A stretch of 64,000 nucleotides of DNA from Alkalihalobacillus pseudalcaliphilus (GTDB lineage Bacteria; Bacillota; Bacilli; Bacillales; Bacillaceae_D): positions 612,766 to 676,765 of the forward strand of contig LFJO01000005.1 in NCBI GenBank assembly GCA_001038565.1, given 5' to 3'. The notes beneath the pieces were generated by a model. It was not told where the DNA came from and ran no database searches. It saw only the letters and a program-made list of their open reading frames with translations. Made by a program: the position numbers and the translations under genes. This document shows positions 1 through 8,479 of the stretch, piece by piece. The stretch's first letter is position 1; each line of letters opens with the position of its first letter.

Positions 1-476
1 ATTCACTTTGTTTTTTTGTTAATGGATCTTATTTGTACTTGAGAATCAGCAGTACCCAGCGGACGAAAACATGCGGAGACTCCCATGGGACGTAGTGGCA
101 GAGCTGAGATCCACCGGTGAAGCCAGTTAGCTCAGCGCCACCCCATAGGACTCGGATCATGATTTTCGGTAGCGGCAATTAACGCTCCGCACTTGAGCTT
201 TAGTCCACTTTCATACAAAAGCAACTACAATTTGAGAGTAGCTTCACATTAGGGCTACTTGAGCATGATAGTTTAGCGGGATCGGTGTAGAGTGTGTGTA
301 GATTGCTCCAAGAGGATAAGGATTAATTATTGTGTTAACGCTACTATTGAAGAAGTTACATTCCCTGTTTTGCTATTGAGATTGGTTTTGGATGAATTTT
401 TGCTGTGTCTAGAGAATAACTCTAGATTATGGTAAAATGGAAGAGGTTCGGACAAGTTGAGAGGAAGTGTTCATAG
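1..476. other. Gene-free stretch upstream of deoC
   Basis: This 476-base stretch has no credible gene. Most of it is one copy of the dispersed intergenic repeat (about 43-221), listed separately. The remainder, 222-476, is AT-rich and ends in a GAGGAAG ribosome binding site before deoC. I see no clear sigma-A promoter or terminator in it. Confidence 0.6.
43..221 (+). repeat. Dispersed structured repeat, copy A (family 1)
   Basis: Copy A runs from the CAGCAGTACCCAGCGG region to the terminal ACTTTCATACAAAA. GTGGC (95-99) can pair with GCCAC (137-141), and GCTGAG (103-108) with CTCAGC (131-136), which encloses a small, partly degenerate inner hairpin. A conserved ATGATTTTCGGTAGCGGC block follows. 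It is co-oriented with deoC but ends about 256 bases before it. Related copies lie near 1701, 13801, 14150, 15958, 39140, 40720, 50879, 52777 and (inverted) 63487. Confidence 0.85.
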
Positions 477-1148
477 ATGGATTTAGCACGATATATTGAT
501 CATACGGCATTAAAAGCCAATACGACAGAGGGAGAGATTATGACACTTTGTAACGAGGCAAAGGAATATCGTTTTGCTTCTGTTTGTGTAAACCCTTTTT
601 GGGTTAAGTTTGCTTCAGACAAGTTGAAAGATGTAGCAAATGAAGTGAAGGTATGTACAGTCATTGGTTTTCCATTAGGAGCGACAACAACGGCGACAAA
701 AGCTTTTGAGACAAAAGATGCGATTGAAAATGGGGCAACTGAAGTGGATATGGTCATTAATATCGCGGCTTTAAAGGCCGGCGATACAGCATATGTCCAA
801 GAAGATATTGAAGCGGTTGTTAACGCTGCAAAGGGAAAAGCTCTGGTTAAAGTTATTATTGAGACATGTTTATTAACAGATGAAGAAAAGGTACTAGCGT
901 GCAAACTTGCCGTGGCTGCTCATGCAGATTTTGTCAAAACATCAACAGGCTTTTCTACTGGAGGAGCAACAGTAGCTGACATTCAATTGATGAGAGAAAC
1001 CGTTGGTCCAAATGTAGGAGTTAAAGCTTCAGGTGGTGTACGTGATCTTGACGGGGCAAAAGAAATGATAGAAGCGGGGGCAACAAGAATCGGTGCAAGC
1101 GCTGGCGTTTCTATCGTTAAAGGATTAACAGGAACAAACGATTATTAA
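477..1148 (+). CDS. deoC: Deoxyribose-phosphate aldolase
   Basis: The 223-residue protein is a class I aldolase that splits 2-deoxyribose 5-phosphate into acetaldehyde and glyceraldehyde 3-phosphate in cytosolic deoxynucleoside catabolism. The Schiff-base lysine is K154 in [15 protein letters not shown]. The partner lysine K183 lies in VKASGGVRD and the acid D91 in EVDMVIN, so the DeoC catalytic set is complete. Length is normal for the family. The ATG at 477 follows a GAGGAAG site. It stands alone here, flanked by repeat-rich gaps. It fits the salvage theme of cdd at 14.3 kb, but the two are not linked in one operon. Confidence 0.96.
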   Translation: MDLARYIDHTALKANTTEGEIMTLCNEAKEYRFASVCVNPFWVKFASDKLKDVANEVKVCTVIGFPLGATTTATKAFETKDAIENGATEVDMVINIAALKAGDTAYVQEDIEAVVNAAKGKALVKVIIETCLLTDEEKVLACKLAVAAHADFVKTSTGFSTGGATVADIQLMRETVGPNVGVKASGGVRDLDGAKEMIEAGATRIGASAGVSIVKGLTGTNDY

Positions 1149-1329
1149 CAGTTACGTGCACCGGATATACTGACGGTGCACTTTGTTCTATATGTTCATA
1201 GGAAACTTGGTTCAACAGTAAGAAAAGAGCTAACCATGACAGTTACTTGAGGGAAGCAGATGAGTAACGGCGCAAAAAAGAGCCGAACATGACAGCTACA
1301 CGTGGAGAGCATGTGAGTATCTTCACAAA

Positions 1330-1645
1330 GACCATTCTCATGTATAGTGGCGACTGTTCAGACAGTTGGTACGTTTACAGATCGATCACCAGTAGGAGTC
1401 TGCTGAACAAATAGAGAGCACTGTCCTGATAAGGTCATAATCACCAGATGGATGACGAGCTAACATCAAGGTACAGGATATCGCCCATAAGCAACTATCA
1501 TATAAAACCCGTATGACGGAGCAAAAACCGCTCCGCCACCAACAAGAATGAAAGTGACGATTATTCCTATACAACTCAGCTCTTGATGCAATTTGATGTT
1601 TGTCTTCCTAATTGGGGTACCGATATTTTCAAATTGGTTTTGTTC
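1330..1645 (-). repeat. Composite repeat, family 2 (longest copy)
   Basis: Several segments recur elsewhere. On the minus strand the part containing TTAGCTCGTCATCCATCT matches about 63790-63880 (same strand) and 44040-44140 (plus strand). The GTTGGTGGCGGAG...TGCTCCGTCA block matches about 44215-44255. The 1540-1640 part, with TGACGATTA and CAATTTGAT, matches 14005-14095. This is the most complete copy in the window. No open frame or transposase is present. Confidence 0.65.
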
Positions 1646-1700
1646 TTTTTCAATTTGAATGAATGATGTTCGATTGTTTTTCTAGCTTGAAAATTAGTAA

Positions 1701-1772
1701 GCGGAGCATGATTTTCGGTAGTGGCAATCAAAGCTCCGCATATGAGTATCAGCAGTAACTTTCATATAAAAG
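1701..1772 (+). repeat. Family 1 repeat, 3' fragment (copy B)
   Basis: Only the 3' half of the family 1 repeat is present. GCGGAGC (1701-1707) and GCTCCGC (1733-1739) form an exact inverted repeat around the conserved ATGATTTTCGGTAG block, followed by the terminal ACTTTCATATAAAAG. The fragment ends 13 bases before the start codon of the next gene. Confidence 0.75.
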
Positions 1773-1785
1773 AACGGGGGGAATT

Positions 1786-2754
1786 ATGAAAGCCATTATA
1801 GTCGGTATTGTTGCCTCAATTTTTTTCTCCTCTACCTTTATTATTAATCGTTCAATTGATTTGGAAGGGGGGAGTTGGTATTATAGTGCTTCTTTACGTT
1901 ATTTATTTATGATCCCTTTTTTAATTGTATTAGTAGCAATGAAAGGCGGTCTAAAACCCATTATTGTTGAAATAAAAAAAGCACCCCTTCAATGGTTTTT
2001 ATGGAGTTTTATTGGGTTTGTGTTATTTTATGCCCCGATCACATATGCGGCTGCATTTGGGCCAGGTTGGTTAGTAGCAGGAACGTGGCAAATGACGATC
2101 GTCGCTGGTCTACTTTTGTCACCACTGTTTTTTATGGTGAGCCAAAAAGAAGGGCATTTCATAAAAGTAAGACAAAAAATTCCACTAAAGGCATTATGGC
2201 CATCACTCATTATCTTATTTGGGGTTCTACTGATCCAGCTTCAACAAAGTGAATCCGTTTCTGTTTCTTTATTTTTGTTTAGTGTGGTTCCCGTGGCAGT
2301 TGCAGCTATTTGTTATCCTTTAGGGAATCGAAAAATGATGGAACTTTTGCAAGGGCGATTAAATAGCTTTCAAAGGGTATTAGGTATGACACTCGCAAGT
2401 TTACCTTGGTGGTTACTTTTATTTGGGTATGGACTTATTAAAGAAGGACCACCTCCTTCCAATCAAGTCATGCAAACATTCATAGTTGCCTTATTTGCAG
2501 GGGTTATTGCGACGGTACTGTTCTTTTGGGCAACAGACCTTGTGAGGAGCCAGCCGGAGAATTTAGCTGCAGTAGAAGCGACTCAATCAGGAGCTGTTTT
2601 TTTTGCCCTTTTAGGTGAAGTCGTATTATTGTCGATGCCGTTCCCTTCAATTTGGGCATCAAGCGGACTTGTCTGTATTATGGCGGGCATGATTATTCAT
2701 AGTTTTGTTTCTACACGTAGTTCGCCAAAGGTTAAGCCGTTAAAAAAACACTAA
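1786..2754 (+). CDS. EmrE-type multidrug/metabolite permease (DMT superfamily)
   Basis: The 322-residue protein is almost entirely hydrophobic, with about ten membrane segments and short polar loops. Its pattern matches the multidrug resistance efflux transporter family (EmrE-type, Pfam PF13536) of the drug/metabolite transporter superfamily. The substrate cannot be inferred. The C-terminus has a short basic tail (about residues 305-322). The ATG at 1786 follows a purine-rich GGGGGGAATT site, directly after the end of a family 1 repeat fragment. A strong hairpin terminator shared with the convergent yqeW follows, so this is a single-gene transcript. Confidence 0.8.
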   Translation: MKAIIVGIVASIFFSSTFIINRSIDLEGGSWYYSASLRYLFMIPFLIVLVAMKGGLKPIIVEIKKAPLQWFLWSFIGFVLFYAPITYAAAFGPGWLVAGTWQMTIVAGLLLSPLFFMVSQKEGHFIKVRQKIPLKALWPSLIILFGVLLIQLQQSESVSVSLFLFSVVPVAVAAICYPLGNRKMMELLQGRLNSFQRVLGMTLASLPWWLLLFGYGLIKEGPPPSNQVMQTFIVALFAGVIATVLFFWATDLVRSQPENLAAVEATQSGAVFFALLGEVVLLSMPFPSIWASSGLVCIMAGMIIHSFVSTRSSPKVKPLKKH

Positions 2755-2767
2755 TTGTATGAACTAA

Positions 2768-2808
2768 AAGCACTTTAGGATGGATAAACGACTAAAGTGC
2801 TTTTTTGT
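2768..2808. terminator. Bidirectional terminator between the EmrE-type gene and yqeW
   Basis: AAAGCACTTTAG pairs with CTAAAGTGCTTT across a 14-base loop and is followed by a T run on the plus strand. On the minus strand the same stem overlaps the last codons of yqeW. Confidence 0.85.
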
Positions 2809-3724
2809 GCATGAATAAGATAAATCGTGTAAATAAAGGAACAAAGGGCAGCATTAATAGCGAACAAGCTACGTTGAAAATAACGCTAGAGTGAGCAAGT
2901 TGCATCATTGTGTTGGAAGTGAGCATTTCAACAAATTGACTTAAGATCCCAATAAGTGGAATAAAAAGCATAACGCCAAATACATTCAACCAGATGTTGG
3001 CATAGGCAACCATTTTGGCACTTTGTCCGGCTCCAATACTAGCAATATAGGCGGTCATGCATGTACCGATATTTGCACCAAGCATAATAGCAATTCCAGC
3101 AGGTAGAGTCAAAATATGATCCCCGATAAATCCCATAGCAATCGCAATCGTTGCAGTACTTGAATGAATAATGGCTGTTAAAGTGCCGCCAATCAGAATG
3201 CCGAGTAAATGATGGTCATTGGTCGTATTAAAGAAGTTATGCACCCAGCTAATGGAGGCCAGTGGGTGAGCTAATTCTTGTAAACCATTCATAGCAATAA
3301 ATATACAGGAGAGACCAAATGTTAAACAACCAAATGCATAAGCAACTCTTCCTGGAATTAAAAATAATATAAAACCCATAAACAGAAAGGGTGTTATAAA
3401 AGATGTAAATTCGTAGGCGATCAATTCAGTTGTGATCGTAGTTCCTATATTGGCCCCTAAAATGATACCAATTGAATGTTGAAAGGTTAGTAGTCTTGCG
3501 GCAACTAGGGCGATGACAATAACCATAATCGCAGAACTACTTTGAATTAAGGCGGTAATGCATGTTCCGACAAGAAGCCCTTTCCACGTTGAATCGGTCA
3601 TTTTGAGGATGATTACTCGAAGACGTTCCTGACCAATTTGGGCAAAACCATTTCTAAGGACGATCATTCCAAATAAAAAAAGTCCAATAAAGACAGCGAG
3701 TAAGGAAAATACTTCTTTAAACAT
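2792..3724 (-). CDS. yqeW: Na/Pi cotransporter family membrane protein
   Basis: The 310-residue membrane protein of the sodium/phosphate cotransporter family (PF02690) shows the two internal repeats typical of that family. The first half has QSSSA and GANIGT, the second HSSTATIA and again GANIGT. It lacks the C-terminal PhoU-like cytoplasmic domain of longer relatives, as does B. subtilis YqeW. The location next to rpsU matches yqeW. I chose the ATG at 3724 because AGGAGG lies 7 bases upstream. A GTG one codon earlier is too close. Phosphate transport itself is inferred from the family. Confidence 0.88.
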   Translation of the reverse strand: MFKEVFSLLAVFIGLFLFGMIVLRNGFAQIGQERLRVIILKMTDSTWKGLLVGTCITALIQSSSAIMVIVIALVAARLLTFQHSIGIILGANIGTTITTELIAYEFTSFITPFLFMGFILFLIPGRVAYAFGCLTFGLSCIFIAMNGLQELAHPLASISWVHNFFNTTNDHHLLGILIGGTLTAIIHSSTATIAIAMGFIGDHILTLPAGIAIMLGANIGTCMTAYIASIGAGQSAKMVAYANIWLNVFGVMLFIPLIGILSQFVEMLTSNTMMQLAHSSVIFNVACSLLMLPFVPLFTRFILFMHKKAL

Positions 3725-3915
3725 CACACACCTCCTCTAATACTGTATGGGACAAGGTGCCAAAGCATGTCTATTTTTTGAGTGAAAATGAATAAGTGGA
3801 GAGTGTTTCCTCCTTAAAGTAATTTGCTCTGGGAATGGGAGGAGTCTTATCTAATTCCAAACAGACCTATTTTCGTAGTTATTCGTGGAATTGTGTTTAA
3901 ATGTGGTAATTTTAG

Positions 3916-3944
3916 TTGACGCAATCATATTGATATATTATACT
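3916..3944 (+). promoter_or_regulatory. Sigma-A promoter of rpsU
   Basis: TTGACG (3916-3921) and TATACT (3939-3944) are separated by exactly 17 bases, a near-consensus vegetative promoter about 70 bases before the rpsU start. Transcription would start near 3951, just before an inverted repeat. Confidence 0.8.
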
Positions 3945-3952
3945 TTACTGAG

Positions 3953-3980
3953 ACGTGCACACTTTTAATAGTTCGCACGT
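3953..3980 (+). promoter_or_regulatory. 5'-terminal stem-loop in the rpsU leader
   Basis: ACGTGC (3953-3958) and GCACGT (3975-3980) form a 6-bp stem within a few bases of the predicted transcript start. It may stabilise the rpsU message or serve as a site for regulation. No function is shown by sequence alone. Confidence 0.5.
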
Positions 3981-4013
3981 ATGAGTTGGTTGTTTCGGAG
4001 GGAGGGATATATT

Positions 4014-4187
4014 ATGGCAGAAACTCGTGTTCGCAAAAACGAATCGATTGATGCTGCACTTCGTCGCTTCAAGAGATCGCTCTCTAAAGAAGGAACGTTG
4101 GCTGAGGTTAAAAAGCGTAAGCACTATGAAAAGCCTAGTGTGAAACGTAAGAAGAAATCTGAAGCAGCAAGAAAACGTAAGTTCTAA
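4014..4187 (+). CDS. rpsU: 30S ribosomal protein S21
   Basis: The 57-residue, strongly basic protein starts [20 protein letters not shown] and ends in a lysine/arginine-rich tail. Both are typical of bacterial S21, a late-assembling 30S protein that aids initiation. I took the ATG at 4014 because GGAGGGAGG (3998-4006) lies just upstream. An in-frame ATG 33 bases earlier would put that site inside the coding region and add residues unknown in S21. yqeY follows after 19 bases, so the two are probably cotranscribed. Confidence 0.97.
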   Translation: MAETRVRKNESIDAALRRFKRSLSKEGTLAEVKKRKHYEKPSVKRKKKSEAARKRKF

Positions 4188-4206
4188 TAGTGAGAGGGTG
4201 GATTCA

Positions 4207-4650
4207 TTGAGTCTTCTTGAACGCTTAAATACTGATATGAAGAATGCGATGAAAAATAAAGATAAGTTAAAGCTCTCTGTTATCCGGATGGTGAAAGCTT
4301 CGCTACAGAACGAGCAAATTAAGCTTGGTCGTGAGTTAACAGAAGACGAAAGCCTGACGGTTTTAAATCGTGAACTTAAGCAGCGCAGAGATTCCCTCCA
4401 TGAGTTTGAACAAGCAAACCGTGAAGACTTAGCTTCTAAAATCCGTGATGAATTTGCGGTTTTAGAGATTTATATGCCAAAACAGCTTACTGAAGATGAG
4501 CTCAATGAAATTGTCACTCAGACCATTTCTCAAGTTGGAGCAACTTCCAAAGCAGATATGGGCAAGGTCATGGGTGCATTGATGCCTAAGGTTAAAGGGA
4601 AAGCTGATGGTGGATTAGTGAATCGACTAGTGCAACAACAATTATCATAA
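4207..4650 (+). CDS. yqeY: GatB/YqeY domain protein
   Basis: The 147-residue cytosolic protein matches YqeY along its length, with MSLLERLN at the start and [21 protein letters not shown] near the C-terminus. The family resembles the tRNA-binding C-terminal part of the GatB amidotransferase subunit. Its cellular role is not established, though a link to tRNA metabolism is suspected. I chose the TTG at 4207. The GTG at 4198 belongs to the GAGAGGGTG ribosome binding site, and family members begin MSLLERL. It probably shares the rpsU promoter, and a strong terminator follows. Confidence 0.92.
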   Translation: MSLLERLNTDMKNAMKNKDKLKLSVIRMVKASLQNEQIKLGRELTEDESLTVLNRELKQRRDSLHEFEQANREDLASKIRDEFAVLEIYMPKQLTEDELNEIVTQTISQVGATSKADMGKVMGALMPKVKGKADGGLVNRLVQQQLS

Positions 4651-4662
4651 TGAATGCGTACA

Positions 4663-4700
4663 AACGCTCTGTTTCTCCTTGGAGAAGCAGAGCGTTTTCT
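4663..4700 (+). terminator. Terminator after rpsU-yqeY
   Basis: AACGCTCTG pairs with CAGAGCGTT, with further TTCTCC/GGAGAA pairing inside and a TTTTCT tail. This gives a long intrinsic terminator before the sigma-W-like promoter of yqeZ. Confidence 0.85.
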
Positions 4701-4740
4701 AGGTTTTTAGCACTAATTATGGTAGAATTTAAATGAGAAG

Positions 4741-4766
4741 TGAAACCTTTTTTGAACGCATTCGTA
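4741..4766 (+). promoter_or_regulatory. Sigma-W-like promoter of yqeZ-floA-yqfB
   Basis: TGAAAC (4741-4746), 16 bases, then CGTA (4763-4766) is an exact match to the ECF sigma-W consensus known from B. subtilis, where the orthologous operon belongs to the sigma-W regulon. It lies 39 bases before the chosen yqeZ start. Confidence 0.8.
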
Positions 4767-4804
4767 TTAAAAAGGAAGACAACGATAGAAAGGAGGAATT
4801 TTAC

Positions 4805-6130
4805 GTGAAAACAATTAGGGTGACTGGTTTTATGCTATGTATCCTCTTTGCCTTCATTCTTCTTCCGTTTTCATCAAGTGGCGAAACGAGAATGCCCAAT
4901 GATCCACTCGTTTATGTCATTCCTGTTGAGCAAACAGTGGAAAGAGGACTATTTAAATTTTTAGAGCGTGGATTTGAAGAGGCGATACAAGAAGGGGCGG
5001 ATCATATTGTCTTAGATATACATACTCCAGGTGGTGCTGTTGATTCTGCTAATGATATTGCTAAGTTAATGGGAAGAACGGATATTCCGATAACTGCCTA
5101 CGTGAATACAGATGCTATATCAGCGGGAGCTTACATCTCCTTAAACGCGGATTATATTGTCATGGCTCCAAATGCTAGGATGGGTTCTGCTGGTATTATT
5201 GATGGAGCAGGGAATGCTGCTGATCAAAAAATGCAACAGTATTGGTTGAGTAGTATGCAAACAGCAGCTGAGCTTAATGACCGAGACCCTAAATATGCAA
5301 TTGCGATGGCAAGTGAATATGACTTGCCTGAATTTGGAACGGGTGAATTCCTAACAATCAATGCTTCACAAGCACTTGAAATTGAGTATTCTGAAGCAAC
5401 GGTGCAAAATTTTGATGAAGTTCTAGCTTTTATTGGACTAGAAGATGCTCATGTAACGAATATGGAAGTTTCTTTCGCTGAGCAGATCGCTCGTTTTGTG
5501 ACGCACCCAGTTGTTATTCCGATTTTATTGTCCATTGGTAGCCTAGGACTAGTGCTTGAATTATACTCGCCAGGATTTGGTGTCCCAGGTATTATGGGGA
5601 TTTCGGCGTTATTATTATTTTTCTTTGGCCATACGATTGCTGGTTTTGCGGGTATGGAAGCGATTTTACTTTTTGTTGTTGGTGTGATATTGATATTAAT
5701 AGAAATATTTATCGCTGGTTTTGGTTTGTTTGGAATATTAGGCATTATATCGATTTTAGCAGGGATGTTGATGGGTGGTTATTCTACAGCACATATGCTC
5801 ATTTCGATTGTTATTGCTATAGTAGTAACGGCGGTTGCGGCGATTATTTTATTTCGTTATTTTGGCGATAAAGGGCCATGGAGAAAGGTTGTTTTGCAAG
5901 CGGCAACAACAGCTGAAGAAGGTTACATTAGTAATGTCACAAGAAATGACTTAATTGGTGGTATAGGTGAAGCCTTAACCCCATTAAGACCTTCTGGAAC
6001 AGCACAAATTGGGGAGGAATTCCTTGACGTTGTGACAGAAGGACGATATATTGAACAGGGGACAAAGGTTCAGGTAGTAAAAACGTCTGGATCACGTATC
6101 GTTGTTCGAGAAAAAAAATCTGAAATTTAA
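4805..6130 (+). CDS. yqeZ: NfeD1b membrane protease (ClpP-class domain plus NfeD)
   Basis: The 441-residue protein has an N-terminal signal/anchor segment (about 5-24). A ClpP/SppA-like serine protease domain follows (about 33-220), with HTPGG at 73-77 and a probable nucleophile S106 in ISAGAY. Several membrane helices (about 245-355) lead to a C-terminal soluble NfeD OB-fold domain. The family partners flotillins at membrane microdomains under envelope stress. I chose GTG 4805 because AGAAAGGAGG lies 8 bases upstream. The longer frame from 4733 would begin upstream of the sigma-W-like promoter and is rejected. floA follows after 15 bases. Confidence 0.92.
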   Translation: MKTIRVTGFMLCILFAFILLPFSSSGETRMPNDPLVYVIPVEQTVERGLFKFLERGFEEAIQEGADHIVLDIHTPGGAVDSANDIAKLMGRTDIPITAYVNTDAISAGAYISLNADYIVMAPNARMGSAGIIDGAGNAADQKMQQYWLSSMQTAAELNDRDPKYAIAMASEYDLPEFGTGEFLTINASQALEIEYSEATVQNFDEVLAFIGLEDAHVTNMEVSFAEQIARFVTHPVVIPILLSIGSLGLVLELYSPGFGVPGIMGISALLLFFFGHTIAGFAGMEAILLFVVGVILILIEIFIAGFGLFGILGIISILAGMLMGGYSTAHMLISIVIAIVVTAVAAIILFRYFGDKGPWRKVVLQAATTAEEGYISNVTRNDLIGGIGEALTPLRPSGTAQIGEEFLDVVTEGRYIEQGTKVQVVKTSGSRIVVREKKSEI

Positions 6131-6145
6131 AGGGAGGCATTTATT

Positions 6146-7150
6146 ATGAATGGAATTGACCCAACTACTATTACGATTTTGATTGCCATTGCTATCATTA
6201 TTGTACTATTGTCAGTCTTATTTACATTCGTACCAGTAATGCTATGGATTTCTGCTTTAGCTGCTGGCGTAAAAATTGGAATCTTTGAGCTTGTTGGGAT
6301 GAGATTACGTCGAGTTATTCCAGCTCGTGTTGTTAATCCACTAATTAAAGCGGTGAAAGCAGGAATAGACTTAGATACATCTCGTCTAGAGGGACACTAT
6401 TTAGCAGGTGGTAATGTAGACCGTGTTGTTAATGCCCTTATTGCTGCTCAACGTGCAAACATTGAATTATCTTTTGAGCGTGCAGCTGCGATTGATTTAG
6501 CAGGTCGTGACGTATTAGAAGCCGTTCAGATGAGTGTAAATCCAAAAGTTATCGAAACACCTTTTATTGCCGGTGTAGCGATGGATGGTATTGAAGTAAA
6601 AGCAAAAGCGAGAATTACTGTTCGTGCTAATATCGACCGTTTAGTCGGGGGTGCTGGTGAAGAAACAGTTATTGCTCGTGTTGGTGAAGGTATCGTTTCA
6701 ACGATTGGTTCTCAAAACGATCATAAAAAAGTACTTGAAAACCCTGATATGATTTCTCAAACTGTACTTTCAAAAGGTTTAGATTCAGGTACGGCATTTG
6801 AAATTCTATCTATTGATATCGCGGATATTGATATCGGTAAAAACATCGGTGCTGAATTACAAACAGACCAAGCGGAAGCAGATAAGAAAATTGCTCAAGC
6901 TAAAGCCGAGGAACGTCGTGCGATGGCCGTAGCACAAGAACAAGAAATGAAAGCTCGTGTTGAAGAAATGCGTGCGAAAGTTGTGGAAGCTGAGGCAGAA
7001 GTTCCAATGGCGTTATCTGAAGCTTTAAGAAAAGGTCATATGGGTGTTATGGACTACATGAATTATCAAAATGTTATGGCTGACACAGATATGAGAGATT
7101 CAATTAGTAAAGCAACAGATGACGAAAAAGGTCATGATAATCAAAAATAA
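6146..7150 (+). CDS. floA: Flotillin-like protein FloA
   Basis: The 334-residue protein has an N-terminal hydrophobic hairpin segment (about 8-45) followed by an SPFH-type domain. An alanine/glutamate/lysine-rich coiled-coil region (about 235-290) contains [11 protein letters not shown] and [13 protein letters not shown]. This is YqfA/FloA, a membrane-microdomain scaffold that affects membrane fluidity and the assembly of signalling and secretion complexes. GGGAGG lies 9 bases before the ATG. It sits between its NfeD partner and yqfB, presumably all under the sigma-W-like promoter. Confidence 0.95.
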   Translation: MNGIDPTTITILIAIAIIIVLLSVLFTFVPVMLWISALAAGVKIGIFELVGMRLRRVIPARVVNPLIKAVKAGIDLDTSRLEGHYLAGGNVDRVVNALIAAQRANIELSFERAAAIDLAGRDVLEAVQMSVNPKVIETPFIAGVAMDGIEVKAKARITVRANIDRLVGGAGEETVIARVGEGIVSTIGSQNDHKKVLENPDMISQTVLSKGLDSGTAFEILSIDIADIDIGKNIGAELQTDQAEADKKIAQAKAEERRAMAVAQEQEMKARVEEMRAKVVEAEAEVPMALSEALRKGHMGVMDYMNYQNVMADTDMRDSISKATDDEKGHDNQK

Positions 7151-7193
7151 TAGTAAGTTGAATAGCTGACTCTCTTGAAGGGAGGAATTATGC

Positions 7194-7841
7194 TTGAATA
7201 TATTTGAATTTTTATTAGCTAACCCACTTTTTCTATTTATCGCTATAGGGATTTTGTTTAGTTTATTTAAACGGCCAAAACCAGAAGCGGGCGAAGAGCA
7301 AAATCAAAAGCCGAGGACAGCCTCTGGTCAACAAAGACAACAAAGACCAACAGGTCAAAATGGTCAAGGTCAACCAACTCAAGCAGGGCCTGTGAAAACA
7401 CAGCAACGTGAGATAAAAGATTGGCGTGATTTGTTTTTCGAGCCAGAACCTGAGGTACAATCCGAAGAACCTAGGCAACCGACTAAGATTGAACGTTATC
7501 CTACTTTGGATGAAGAGTTGGTCGTTGATGATCGAAAGACGGATATGGAAAAAGAGAAAGATAGAAGACGTGAACAGCTTAAAAACGTTAATAATGCCGT
7601 TTCGGAGCTAAGTCGAGCTCAAGAAGAAGCTGCTAAAAGGTTTGAGCAGCAGACGGAGCAAGTATCAAATAAGCGAAGCACAACTTCTAATGATTTGGGG
7701 TTACATTTAAATCAATTATCTGGTAAGGAAGCAATGCGTGCTGTGGTCATGGCTGAAGTATTAGGCCCGCCACGTGCTCGGAATCCACGACAAGCATTTG
7801 CACGAAGCAATCAAGAGCAAGCTTCGCAAAGAAAATATTGA
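7194..7841 (+). CDS. Membrane-anchored hydrophilic protein of the floA operon (YqfB position)
   Basis: The 215-residue protein starts with one membrane segment (about 2-22). A glutamine/proline-rich linker (27-65) and a charged, probably coiled-coil stretch (about 115-155) follow. The C-terminal block KEAMRAVVMAEVLGPPRARNP looks like the conserved motif. Position and anchoring correspond to yqfB of the B. subtilis yqeZ-yqfA-yqfB operon, but I cannot confirm homology by eye and no function is known. The start is TTG 7194, preceded by GGGAGG. An overlapping ATG at 7189 hits a stop after five codons. A terminator closes the operon. Confidence 0.75.
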   Translation: MNIFEFLLANPLFLFIAIGILFSLFKRPKPEAGEEQNQKPRTASGQQRQQRPTGQNGQGQPTQAGPVKTQQREIKDWRDLFFEPEPEVQSEEPRQPTKIERYPTLDEELVVDDRKTDMEKEKDRRREQLKNVNNAVSELSRAQEEAAKRFEQQTEQVSNKRSTTSNDLGLHLNQLSGKEAMRAVVMAEVLGPPRARNPRQAFARSNQEQASQRKY

Positions 7842-7845
7842 AGCA

Positions 7846-7885
7846 AAAAAGCACAGTGATGGTATTCATCAACTGTGCTTTTTTA
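7846..7885 (+). terminator. Terminator after the floA operon
   Basis: AAAGCACAGT with inner GATG pairs with CATC and ACTGTGCTTT, followed by TTTT. This is a strong intrinsic terminator just after the stop codon. Confidence 0.85.
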
Positions 7886-8174
7886 CTGATTAAAAAGAAC
7901 CTTTTAAGATATTTAGTTAAATAAACTAGGAGATTTAATATAACTTATAACCATTGTACTTGGAACGAAATGATGCCGACATTATCTGTTCCCTTCCGAT
8001 TAATCATTTTCATTGTCGTTTTAAGGTAACTTCGAAAAAAGGTACCATCCCCCCTAAGTAACTTTCATTTAAATACAACAAATCAGTCATGCATGAATCT
8101 TTCTCTATTTTCATAGGAAATAAAGTGATAACGTTCACTTCGTCTACATAAAAATGAAAAGAAGGAGGGTGTGT
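7886..8174. other. Gene-free stretch before yqfC
   Basis: About 290 AT-rich bases without a credible gene. A sequence resembling a sigma-E promoter (GTGATAA at 8125-8131, CATAAAAAT at 8147-8155) lies just before yqfC. This would suit a sporulation gene, but the implied leader is very short, so the assignment is weak. Confidence 0.35.
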
Positions 8175-8456
8175 ATGAGGAAGCTTAAACAGAAGATGAG
8201 ATCATGGGTCACCACGAAATGGCAACTACCTCCAGATATCTTAATGGATTTACCGAGAATTACGATGGTAGGTCAATTGCATATTTATATAGAAAATCAT
8301 CGCGGAGTATTACGATTCTCAAATCAAGAACTACGATTACGTTTAAAAAAAGGACAGCTAATCATCAAAGGTGATGGATTTGTTATAAAAACGATATTAC
8401 CCGAAGAACTATTGCTAGAAGGGAGAATTGATCAGGTTAGCTTTATCAATGAATAG
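8175..8456 (+). CDS. yqfC: Sporulation protein YqfC
   Basis: The 93-residue protein contains the conserved core DLPRITMVGQLHIYIENHRG followed by KKGQLIIKG and KTILPEELLLEG, diagnostic of YqfC. It resembles the YabP fold family. In B. subtilis, yqfC and yqfD are expressed in the mother cell under sigma-E and are needed for efficient sporulation. I chose ATG 8175. The frame is open from ATG 8154, but AAGGAGGG (8162-8169) would then lie inside the gene. It overlaps nothing and is followed closely by yqfD. Confidence 0.93.
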   Translation: MRKLKQKMRSWVTTKWQLPPDILMDLPRITMVGQLHIYIENHRGVLRFSNQELRLRLKKGQLIIKGDGFVIKTILPEELLLEGRIDQVSFINE

Positions 8457-8479
8457 TGGAAGTAGGAGGAGGAACAGCC

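Larger units (their letters stand above)
1149..1785. other. Gene-free stretch filled by repeats
   Basis: This 637-base gap between deoC and the EmrE-like permease has no convincing gene. It holds a composite family 2 repeat (about 1330-1645) and a 3' fragment of the family 1 repeat (1701-1772). A 62-codon reading frame on the minus strand (1386-1574) lies wholly inside repeat sequence and has no ribosome binding site, so I do not count it. Confidence 0.6.

Noticed and set aside
4733-4804. Extended N-terminus of yqeZ from ATG 4733
   Set aside because: This start lies upstream of the sigma-W-like promoter (4741-4766), whereas GTG 4805 has a strong ribosome binding site and gives a proper signal sequence.
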